DNA of 64,000 bases from Heliopora coerulea (lineage: Eukaryota > Cnidaria > Anthozoa > Scleralcyonacea > Helioporidae), in assembly GCA_030142905.1 (NCBI GenBank), contig JASJOG010000061.1, positions 248,001-312,000 on the forward strand, written 5' to 3'. A model generated the notes under the pieces. The model searched no databases and had not been told where the DNA came from. It saw nothing but the letters and a program-made list of their open reading frames with translations. Numbering within the stretch: the stretch's first letter is position 1; every line of letters begins with the position of its first letter. Both the position numbers and the translations under genes were made by a program. Below are positions 48,259-55,417 of the stretch, piece after piece.

Positions 48259-48279
48259 TTATTTTTATTAAAATAAATA
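48259..48279. promoter_or_regulatory. 21-bp divergent start region
   Basis: The whole space between the integrase start (minus) and the 505-residue gene start (plus). It is only A and T and reads as AAATAA toward both genes, so both start motifs share it. Confidence 0.6.
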
Positions 48280-49797
48280 ATGAACGTTAGTGATTCAGTT
48301 GAAAAAGCAGAAAGAAAATATTATGGAAGTGAATATGATTTTGTGGTTAATGAAAGAAAAATTTTGGATAAAAAGTTTAAACAATATTTTTTGAAAAAAT
48401 ATCCATATGCAGACATGCGAAGGTTTACCTTCGAGCATGATATTAATAAAGACGGAAGTTGGGAAAAAACAATAACATATTTCAAAAACAATGAATATAT
48501 TTCAACAGATATAAATTCAGACACTTTCAAAAATGATCCAAATATGACAAAGTATCTTTATATTAACAAACCAAAACCAAATTTTCCAAAAATTTGGAAA
48601 CTTGGAGGAAGTATACAAGAATTACCAAGAGGAAAAAAACATGTTGGTTATGCTGGAAAATCTTATTATTGGGATAATTTTCCTACACAATATGTTTTAA
48701 GTTATCCTATAAATCAGTTTAGGATTTATGTAAACAATACAGATTATTTTCAAAGTAATTTACCCGGATTGAATATAACTACAGATGATAATGCAAAATG
48801 GTCAATTAATGAGTCATATTTTCAAAGCATTATAGGAACATGGATTGCAACTTATGGATGTGGAATTTCAATACAACATTTATTATTTTCAGCTGATGTT
48901 CCAAAACAAATTACATCATTTATGAGATTTCATCTATATTTTACAGTTAGAAGAATTATGTGGCAATTGAGAAATGGTGATGATAAAACATTTTATAAAT
49001 TTAATGCTGGTTTTTTAAAAGATCACTATCCAAAATGGACATGGCAAGAAATTTCAGGAAAAAAAAGGCACATTGGAGATTCTCATGCAATTGATATGAG
49101 TACACCATGGCCAGGATATAAACACGGTCCAGGGCAAATTAGAGACACACAAAATGATTATAAAAAATTCATTCCAAAAATTTCAGATGGATTAATAAAA
49201 AATGAAACTGAATTATTGAATCAAAGCATTGAAGCATATCTTTATGCAATTCTTGGTTCGCAAGCTAGAACTAGACAAAGTATTGTTTCAAATAGAGCTT
49301 CAGCATTGGAAACACAAAAAGTTTTTAGGCAAATTTTTGAAGATTCTATTATAAATTATGATATGTCAACATGGATTAATAATATGAATCAAGCAATTTC
49401 GTCAACTAATGTAGTTTTAAATACTGCTATAAGTCCAACTTTATGGTTAATTCCATCATCTTTAATTATTTTAAAAGAACCAATTGATGGTTATAATAAT
49501 AAACTAAAAGTTTCATCAGAAAATATGATTTTTGGAATTAACAAAAATTTAAATTATTATGGAGTATCCAACACAAAAGATGTTAAACAACACAACATTG
49601 AATTAAAAAAACTTGAAAATTTAGATCAATCACAAAAACCTTTAGATAAATCACAAAAACCTTTAAAAAATAATAAATTACAAAAACCATTAAATAACTT
49701 TTCAACATCATCAAAAAATACTATGAAAAGCGAATCTTTTATTATTTTATCTTTATCGATTGTTGGTGGAATTTTAATATCAAAATATATATTATAA
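48280..49797 (+). CDS. Large protein with C-terminal membrane anchor, 505 residues
   Basis: Starts at AAAATAAATAATG. The protein is Tyr/Trp/Asn-rich through residue 400, with no nucleotide-binding or catalytic motif I can see. Notable blocks are IDMSTPWPGYKHGPGQIRD near 270 and ILGSQARTRQSIVSNRAS near 325. A linker with QKPL repeats (about 447-470) leads to a C-terminal transmembrane segment (SFIILSLSIVGGILISKYIL). The layout (large soluble domain, tether, one C-terminal anchor) suggests a structural or membrane-associated virion protein. It heads the plus-strand run with penton-like and fibre genes. I cannot name a family. Confidence 0.6.
   Translation: MNVSDSVEKAERKYYGSEYDFVVNERKILDKKFKQYFLKKYPYADMRRFTFEHDINKDGSWEKTITYFKNNEYISTDINSDTFKNDPNMTKYLYINKPKPNFPKIWKLGGSIQELPRGKKHVGYAGKSYYWDNFPTQYVLSYPINQFRIYVNNTDYFQSNLPGLNITTDDNAKWSINESYFQSIIGTWIATYGCGISIQHLLFSADVPKQITSFMRFHLYFTVRRIMWQLRNGDDKTFYKFNAGFLKDHYPKWTWQEISGKKRHIGDSHAIDMSTPWPGYKHGPGQIRDTQNDYKKFIPKISDGLIKNETELLNQSIEAYLYAILGSQARTRQSIVSNRASALETQKVFRQIFEDSIINYDMSTWINNMNQAISSTNVVLNTAISPTLWLIPSSLIILKEPIDGYNNKLKVSSENMIFGINKNLNYYGVSNTKDVKQHNIELKKLENLDQSQKPLDKSQKPLKNNKLQKPLNNFSTSSKNTMKSESFIILSLSIVGGILISKYIL
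48418..48433. repeat. Mini-hairpin in the 505-residue gene
   Basis: CGAAGGtttaCCTTCG, flanked by catgc and gcatg that can extend the stem. Codes for RRFTFE. Confidence 0.8.
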
Positions 49798-49814
49798 AAT
49801 ATATTATAAAATAA

Positions 49815-50552
49815 ATGACAATATCTTTAAAAATCTTCATAACAAAAGATGAAAACTCTAATAAAGTAATTTCATTAGATGAACCAATTATATTAAACAA
49901 TTGCCATAAAATGTTTGTAAAGTCAGTAAGTATTTTTTGGAATTACGATAATTTGGATAAAAATATTCATCATTATACTTATGATACACAGGGTGCTAAT
50001 AGAAAAATTGACTTCAAAGATGGATATTATACCTTTAATATTTTAAAAACTGAATTAGAAAATGTCTGTGCAATTGAACTGGAACAAATTGATTTTTCTG
50101 GAAAATGCACAATAAAATCGGATAAAACATTAAATTTACAAACACTTGGTCCAATCATAGGATTTCCAGAAAATAAAGTAATACAAGCAAATACATTAAC
50201 AGAGAGTGACAGCGAGGTAAATATTAATAACAACTTGGAATATGTAAACATAAGCTGTAATATGATTGATAAAAGTAAAAATTTTGTAGATGGTAAAAGA
50301 AGTGACATTCTTATTCAAATTCCAATAACAACAGAACAAACACTAAAAGGAAGTGTCTCAAAAATTTATCCACCTGAAGAAACAGGACCGGGAGGAGGAA
50401 TAAAATTATCAAATGGAATTTATAATGATTTAATATTCAAAGTGGAAGGAAACCATGGTAGTGGCCCACAATCGACCGGAGGTCTCAGCACCAAAGGTGC
50501 AGGTGGTTTACCATCTATTGGAAATGTTTTATTGGAAATTATTATTAAATAA
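49815..50552 (+). CDS. Penton-like minor capsid protein
   Basis: A 245-residue, beta-rich protein that fits the single jelly-roll penton of Polintons and adintoviruses, which closes the fivefold vertices. The family pattern is visible: an N-terminal strand pair (LKIFITKD, then PIILNNCHKMFVKSVSIFWNY), a GYYTFNILKTEL block near 68, a (LG)PIIGFPENK block near 112, and a later strand run (YVNISCNMI, then SDILIQIPI). A Gly-rich loop near 215-230 comes from a mini-hairpin island. Start is TATAAAATAAATGAC. The stop TAA is followed immediately by the next ATG. It precedes the fibre genes, which would dock on pentons. Confidence 0.6.
   Translation: MTISLKIFITKDENSNKVISLDEPIILNNCHKMFVKSVSIFWNYDNLDKNIHHYTYDTQGANRKIDFKDGYYTFNILKTELENVCAIELEQIDFSGKCTIKSDKTLNLQTLGPIIGFPENKVIQANTLTESDSEVNINNNLEYVNISCNMIDKSKNFVDGKRSDILIQIPITTEQTLKGSVSKIYPPEETGPGGGIKLSNGIYNDLIFKVEGNHGSGPQSTGGLSTKGAGGLPSIGNVLLEIIIK
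50474..50500. repeat. Mini-hairpin island in the penton-like gene
   Basis: GACCggaGGTC (50474-50484) and GCACCaaaGGTGC (50488-50500). Codes for STGGLSTKGAGG. Near-identical DNA is in the ATPase gene in another frame and, more diverged, in the PolB gene. Confidence 0.88.
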
Positions 50553-51995
50553 ATGAGTTTATTTTACGGATATGAAAAAGTTAACGATAATATAACAACA
50601 GGAGGTTTACCAACAACAGGAGGGGATATGACAGGAGATATTAACATGGGTTCAAACCATATCATAACATCAGTTGACCAAACAAAAAGAGAACACCTTG
50701 CTAGAAAAAAATATGTAGATGATTTAGTAAGAAGACACACAGATGTAGATTATCTATCAAGAAGAGGAGGTACAATGAGAGGAAATATTGATATGGGCCC
50801 TAATAAAATGACAACAAATGTGAATCCTTCAAGTGATAAAGACCTTTCCAGAAAGAAATATGTAGATGATCAAGATTCTAGAAAATTATCCTTAACTGGT
50901 GGAACAATGTCAGGAAATATTAGCATGGGAAATCATAAAATTCTAACAACTTCAGATCCTACGGGTGAAAAACATTTAGCAAGAAAAAAATATGTAGATA
51001 ATCAAGATTCTAAAAAATTATCCCTAACTGGCGGAACATTGACAGGTGATGTTACAATTGGAAGAAATAAAATTATTTCTTCAACAAATCCTACACTTGA
51101 AACACATTTAGCGAGGAAGAAATACGTCGACGACCGTATTTATAATAGTTTAAACATTCTCAAAAAAGATGTTAGTTTTTCAATTTTGAAAGATAATTTT
51201 TCTTTGAAATTTCATAATTTATATTTCATTGAATATAATTCAGTTTATGATTTATTGTTTGAAAGAAATGGAGGAAAAGTTAAAGAATTAATTGATTATG
51301 GAATTGAAGGAAAAAATTTTAAACAAACGACAAAAAGTCTTCAACCTTCCTTGTGTTTAGAAAGTGAAAAGGAAGATAATAAATATTTTTTAAAATTTAA
51401 TAACAATAGAATGATTTCAGATTCCAACATTAATCCAATATCAGGAAAAAAAGATATTGTAAATGTTTTTGTTGTTTATAAATTGAATTCTGTTCCTTCA
51501 TCTGGAAGTGATTGGTTAAAAGGAGGAATTTTTGGACATGATAATGGGGGTTTTGACAGATTTGTTTGTTTTGCAAATCCAACTACAAAAGAATTAGTTA
51601 TTGCTGGAGATAGTGCTAATTTTATCTGTATTGGTTCAAATGCTGTAAATCATAAGACACCAATTGCTGCTTTTCAATCAAAAGCCAATGCTGGAGTTTT
51701 GAATAAATGGATATGTTTGAGTATTCATTGGGATGTGTATACAACAGCAAATAATGATAAAAGTAGTGTTTATTGTAATGGAAAAAAGTTAACATCTTTT
51801 ACAACCAAGACTGTTTTAGGAGATACAACTTTAACAATTGGTGATATAAAAAACAACACAAATTCACCTTTTGATGGATCAATATCTTTCTTTTCAATTT
51901 TAAAACACGAGAAAATGACAGAAAAAGAAATTTTGTTTTATCATTATGTTCTTTGTAATTTATACAACGTTGATCATAATCCTATAAATATATAA
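50553..51995 (+). CDS. Phage-like fibre protein, four shaft repeats, 480 residues
   Basis: Starts on the base after the penton-like stop (TAAATG). Residues about 17-190 hold four copies of a 38-42-residue repeat: (L)TGG(T/D)M(T)G(D/N)I(N/D)MG, a short linker, then HLARKKYVDD. This is the trimeric shaft repeat seen in phage tail fibres and in fibre-like proteins of cnidarian Polintons. The C-terminal 270 residues form a lectin-like (LamG/concanavalin-type) head (DIVNVFVVYKL, WICLSIHWD, DGSISFFSILKHEKM). Likely role: attachment of particles to cells. It is a paralogue of the next gene, which has two repeats. Trimerisation and binding are inference. Confidence 0.75.
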   Translation: MSLFYGYEKVNDNITTGGLPTTGGDMTGDINMGSNHIITSVDQTKREHLARKKYVDDLVRRHTDVDYLSRRGGTMRGNIDMGPNKMTTNVNPSSDKDLSRKKYVDDQDSRKLSLTGGTMSGNISMGNHKILTTSDPTGEKHLARKKYVDNQDSKKLSLTGGTLTGDVTIGRNKIISSTNPTLETHLARKKYVDDRIYNSLNILKKDVSFSILKDNFSLKFHNLYFIEYNSVYDLLFERNGGKVKELIDYGIEGKNFKQTTKSLQPSLCLESEKEDNKYFLKFNNNRMISDSNINPISGKKDIVNVFVVYKLNSVPSSGSDWLKGGIFGHDNGGFDRFVCFANPTTKELVIAGDSANFICIGSNAVNHKTPIAAFQSKANAGVLNKWICLSIHWDVYTTANNDKSSVYCNGKKLTSFTTKTVLGDTTLTIGDIKNNTNSPFDGSISFFSILKHEKMTEKEILFYHYVLCNLYNVDHNPINI

Positions 51996-52000
51996 AATAA

Positions 52001-53161
52001 ATGAGTGTTATATTTAATGATGATGATTTTAGCTCAAAAAGAAAAAATTTCATTTTAAATGAATTTGATAAAAAATTATCTTTAACAGGTGGTACGATGA
52101 CCGGCGATTTGACTATAAACACAAATAAAATAATTTCAACAATTGATCCTATAGATGATAAACATTTGGCTCGAAAAAAATATGTTGATGACCAAGATGA
52201 AACAAAATTATCCCTGACTGGTGGAAACATGACAGGAGATATTAATATGGGAAATCATAAAATAATTTCTACTTATCACCAACCAACGCATGAAACACAT
52301 ATTATCACAAGAAAATATGTAGACGTCAAATTTAATACATTTTGGTTTCAATTTTTTAAATTTTATACTGCAGTTTATGAAATTAAAGATGATACTTCAT
52401 ATATAATTTATAATGGTCTTAGTAAGAAAATCTTAACAATTTATAATCAAACAGAAACAGAAAATTTGGATGTAAATTTGTTTACGGAAGGACAATTAAA
52501 TAGGCCATTTTATGAAACTCCAAACAAAATGTATTTTAAGGATGAAAATAATTTTTTTGAAGTTCCAGTTAATATAAACACCCCGACTGCTTCTTCAAAT
52601 TTGAAAGACCGCGTCCATATTTTTGTAGTTTATGAAATGGAAAGACAAAATAAAAGAACAAATGATTTTACTGCAATTTTTGGAAATAAAGGAAGTGGAA
52701 ATGGAATTTACAGGATGATAGGGTTTCAAAATCTTGACAATCCTTCTACAAAAAGATTAATTGTTTATGGGGTAGGAAACAATTATTTAGATATAAATCC
52801 AAATGTGTTTCCATTGAAAGCTGACCCAACAGAATATAACAAAATGAAATGCATTTCTGTTCATTATGATAGGGAATCATATCCCTTAAAAAATAGTAAT
52901 TCAAAAATTTTTTGTAAGGGAAAATTAATTAAAGCGTTTGCATCAGCACAAGTTACAAGTGGTTTAACTTCGTTGGTTTTTGGAGGAAGTAATAAAACTG
53001 TAACAAATGGTAAAGTGACCGATTGTTTCAAAGGAAAAATTGCATTTATTGCTATACAATTACATAAAAAAATAACAGACAAAGAAATTTTAATGAATCA
53101 TATTGTATTGTGTCAAAAATTTAATGTAGATTTTGATGAAGATGTTATTAAAAATTTGTAA
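52001..53161 (+). CDS. Phage-like fibre protein, two shaft repeats, 386 residues
   Basis: Starts 5 bp after the first fibre gene at ATATAAAATAAATGAG. Two shaft repeats (about residues 27-68 and 69-112: LTGGTMTGDL, HLARKKYVDDQ, LTGGNMTGDINMGNHK) are followed by a head domain like that of the first fibre. Shared blocks are RVHIFVVYEM, ISVHYD, FKGKIAFIAIQLHKKI and a final VLCQKFNVD. The head is clearly diverged, so the two proteins may bind different receptors, and the shaft is half as long. A palindromic tandem array follows the stop. Confidence 0.75.
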   Translation: MSVIFNDDDFSSKRKNFILNEFDKKLSLTGGTMTGDLTINTNKIISTIDPIDDKHLARKKYVDDQDETKLSLTGGNMTGDINMGNHKIISTYHQPTHETHIITRKYVDVKFNTFWFQFFKFYTAVYEIKDDTSYIIYNGLSKKILTIYNQTETENLDVNLFTEGQLNRPFYETPNKMYFKDENNFFEVPVNINTPTASSNLKDRVHIFVVYEMERQNKRTNDFTAIFGNKGSGNGIYRMIGFQNLDNPSTKRLIVYGVGNNYLDINPNVFPLKADPTEYNKMKCISVHYDRESYPLKNSNSKIFCKGKLIKAFASAQVTSGLTSLVFGGSNKTVTNGKVTDCFKGKIAFIAIQLHKKITDKEILMNHIVLCQKFNVDFDEDVIKNL

Positions 53162-53345
53162 TTAACTTACAAACAACTTGTAATTAACTTGTAAATAACT
53201 TGTAATTAACTTGTAAATAACTTGTAATAACTTACAAACAACTTGTAATAACTTACAAACAACTTGTAATAACTTACAAACAACTTGTAATTAACTTACA
53301 AACAACTTGTAATAAATTTTAAATACATTTTAAATAAATTACAAT
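53162..53345. repeat. 21-bp tandem array of TTACAA/TTGTAA palindromes
   Basis: Eight or so tandem units of aacttacaaacaacttgtaat and shortened variants. Each full unit contains the palindrome TTACAA-5 nt-TTGTAA. It fills the gap between the second fibre gene and the next small gene. It could be an iteron-like protein binding site or a simple minisatellite. Confidence 0.85.
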
Positions 53346-53370
53346 AAATTTTAAATACACTTATAAATAA

Positions 53371-53811
53371 ATGAGTTAACAAAGTGAAGCTAAAATAACA
53401 GCAGTTGAAAAATCTGAAAAAGTAAAAGATCCAAGAAAAGTAGAATTGGGAAAAAGGTTGGCAAAAATTTCAAGAGAAGCAAAAGAAAGAAAAGCAAAAC
53501 AGCGACAGATGGAAGAATCTAAAGCCAAATCAGAAGCTTCTAAATTAGAGAAAGAAAAAGGAGAAATAATCAATTATTTAGATTATAGACATTTTATTGG
53601 AGTTTTAGGGCTTGTTATTTCTATTGGTGGATTATATTATTCATATAAAAGAGACAAAAGAGAAAGCGAATGAAGTGAGCAAAGTGATCAAAGTGATCAA
53701 AGGGAAGAAAAAAACAACCAAGCTTACAAGTTCACAAATAATGTAAAAAATAAGAATGACTATGAAATTAATAAAAGTGGTCCATCAAGGTATCCTATTG
53801 AAAACCTGTAA
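53371..53811 (+). pseudogene. Broken gene for a basic coiled-coil membrane protein
   Basis: Starts at the usual TATAAATAAATGAG, but codon 3 (53377-53379) is TAA. The same frame then stays open for about 97 codons: charged, Lys/Glu-rich helix (LAKISREAKERKAKQ), then a transmembrane segment (FIGVLGLVISIGGLYYSY) and a basic end. A TGA at codon 101 (53671-53673) is followed by another open stretch to the TAA at 53809-53811. The frame could be used from an internal ATG at 53446 (75 residues) or by readthrough; otherwise it is dead by nonsense changes. Function unknown. Confidence 0.55.
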
Positions 53812-53827
53812 GGCCCTTACAGGTTTT
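53801..53827. terminator. Perfect 13-bp hairpin with T-run and AATAAA
   Basis: Arms AAAACCTGTAAGG and CCTTACAGGTTTT around one base, followed by tttttaataaa. It contains the last stop codon of the broken gene and precedes the next start by 30 bp. It may end transcripts or separate genes; AATAAA at 53828-53833 could serve as a poly(A) signal. Confidence 0.6.
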
Positions 53828-53857
53828 TAATAAAAAAATTTTTATGTATATAAATAA

Positions 53858-54092
53858 ATGACCGAAATGAATAGAAAAGAAGCTATGAATGAATTATATG
53901 ATTCTACACTAATTACATTGGGTGCTGTGGGAATTGGAATGATAACAAGAAGATTATTTAGTGATGGTTTGTCAACTCCGGCTAGTTTAGTGCCTACTTT
54001 AAAACTTACAGCAGCTGATAGGATTATCAACACTTGGAATTAAATATGCTCAAGACAAAAAGTGGATTCCTGAGAACCCTTTTAAACAATAA
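53858..54092 (+). pseudogene. Small membrane protein gene with a frameshift
   Basis: Starts at ATATAAATAAATGACC. The first frame gives 61 residues, with a hydrophobic helix (ITLGAVGIGMITRR) and a Pro/Leu-rich segment, then stops at 54041-54043. From 54033 the +1 frame stays open to a TAA at 54090-54092 and reads like a normal protein end (WIPENPFK). This suggests a 1-nt (or equivalent) lesion near 54030, or a programmed shift. Function unknown; the neighbours are also small membrane or coiled-coil proteins. Confidence 0.5.
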
Positions 54093-54128
54093 AAAATAAA
54101 ACAAAAATAGAAAATTTTTTTAAAATAA

Positions 54129-54557
54129 ATGGAAACAGTAGTTGGTGGATTATTTAATGCAGTCGCTTTTGCAGGTGCAGGATTTTTATTTTCAAAATTA
54201 AATCATTCTGGATATAAAAAAGAGATAAAAAGACATAATGAAGCAATGGAAAAACTTAGTAGGGATAAGGAAAAATGGTATGAACAGCAAGTAAAAAGAA
54301 AACAAGAAACTGAAAAATTAAGACAACAACTATCTGATGCAAATGCTGATATAAATAAAACAAACATGTCTTTGAAAAATCTTGCTGAAATAAATAATCG
54401 TTATAAATATTTAAAAGAAGAAGCAAATGAAGAAGATGAAAAAGAACCAAAATTAGAAGATTATTATAAACCTTCTGATGAAATGAAAGAATATCAAAAT
54501 GTTGCTTTTTTTCTTGTTGGGGTTTCAGGCGGTTATGTAGTTTATAAATTTATTTAA
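54129..54557 (+). CDS. Two-helix membrane protein with central coiled coil, 142 residues
   Basis: Starts at TTTAAAATAAATGGA. A hydrophobic N-terminal helix (VVGGLFNAVAFAGAGFLFSK) and a C-terminal one (VAFFLVGVSGGYVVYKFI) frame a long charged coiled coil (about 30-120, heptad-like Leu/Lys/Glu). Two membrane anchors linked by a coiled coil suggest a virion or assembly-site membrane protein. Similar proteins occur, to my memory, in other cnidarian Polintons. No catalytic motif. Confidence 0.6.
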   Translation: METVVGGLFNAVAFAGAGFLFSKLNHSGYKKEIKRHNEAMEKLSRDKEKWYEQQVKRKQETEKLRQQLSDANADINKTNMSLKNLAEINNRYKYLKEEANEEDEKEPKLEDYYKPSDEMKEYQNVAFFLVGVSGGYVVYKFI

Positions 54558-54592
54558 AAATTTTTCTTTAAATAAATAAATTATATAAATAA

Positions 54593-54940
54593 ATGGAAAA
54601 CCATTATCAACAAAAAACATTTAAACAATTGTGGAATATTGCAAGAGAAAGAAAAATAAAATATTATAAAACTTTTAACAAAAATCAACTTGAAGAAATG
54701 CTTAGATTTGAAATTAGCAAACCAAATGAAAAGTATGAGAAATATTGTAGAGAAAAAATGAAAAACCCAGTCCCAGTAATAGCTATAAATAGAGCAACTG
54801 GTGAAATCTTAAATTTTAAAAGTCTTGGATCTGCTGCAAAAAATTTTAATAAAAATGCGGGAAATATAAAATATAGAATTAATAATAAAAAAGATTTGAA
54901 AATTAATGGGCAAGAATTTTTGATTTTTTATGACTGTTGA
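54593..54940 (+). CDS. SAP-like plus NUMOD1-type DNA-binding protein, 115 residues
   Basis: Starts at TATATAAATAAATGGA. The N-terminal 35 residues (TFKQLWNIARERKI, then NKNQLEEMLR) have the helix-extended loop-helix look of a SAP motif. Residues about 63-113 match the NUMOD1 pattern of homing endonucleases: VIAINRATGEILNFKSL, then GSAAKNFNKNAGNIKYRI, then GQEFLIFY. No nuclease domain is attached, so it is probably a DNA-binding regulator or replication accessory. Two mini-hairpins lie over its stop codon. Confidence 0.6.
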   Translation: MENHYQQKTFKQLWNIARERKIKYYKTFNKNQLEEMLRFEISKPNEKYEKYCREKMKNPVPVIAINRATGEILNFKSLGSAAKNFNKNAGNIKYRINNKKDLKINGQEFLIFYDC

Positions 54941-54960
54941 ACTGAAAGTTCAGCAAAGCT
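54939..54960. repeat. Mini-hairpins at the end of the NUMOD1 gene
   Basis: GAACTgaaAGTTC (54939-54951) and AGCaaaGCT (54952-54960), followed by a T-run. The stop codon lies in the first stem. Confidence 0.8.
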
Positions 54961-55022
54961 TTTTTTTATTTTTTTTAAAATTTTTTGGTTTAAAGGAAAA
55001 TTTATATATAATAAAAAATGAG

Positions 55023-55310
55023 ATGTCATCAACAATTATTGAAATACTTGTACCAAAAAATTATAAATATACAAAAAGTAATATGTATAATACTTTTATC
55101 AAAGAAATTATTAAACTTAGCGGAGAAGAAATATTACCACATACTGAATTTACAATAAATTATAAAAAAAAAGATTGTTATTTTTCTGATTTTGAAGTTG
55201 ATTACCAGAATGATGAAAAAATTTATATGCATTATCATCTTATTTTAAAACCTCAACCAAAAATAGAACCCCCATTATTTAATATTTTTATATTTACTAA
55301 AATTCAGTAA
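55023..55310 (+). CDS. Unassigned 95-residue protein
   Basis: I place the start at 55023, after TATATAATAAAAAATGAG, because the upstream codons overlap the NUMOD1 gene end and the hairpins there. The protein has a mixed alpha/beta look (IIEILVPKNY, then EFTINYKKKDCYFSDFEVDY, then MHYHLILKP) and no motif I recognise. It lies just upstream of PolB, where Polintons often keep small replication-linked genes. That role is a guess. Confidence 0.5.
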   Translation: MSSTIIEILVPKNYKYTKSNMYNTFIKEIIKLSGEEILPHTEFTINYKKKDCYFSDFEVDYQNDEKIYMHYHLILKPQPKIEPPLFNIFIFTKIQ

Positions 55311-55417
55311 TCAGTTATTTTTTTTTTAAATTTAATCACGTGACCAAACATGAAAAAAAATTTTAAAAATATTTTTTTTTGACTTTTAAAAAAAATATAT
55401 ATATATATAAATAAAGA

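Noticed and set aside
53162..53345. CRISPR-like array
   Set aside because: Units are contiguous with no unique spacers, and the setting is eukaryotic.
54930..55022. Longer version of the 95-residue protein starting at 54930
   Set aside because: The extra codons overlap the NUMOD1 stop and the mini-hairpins and give Phe/Leu low complexity; the start motif lies before 55023.
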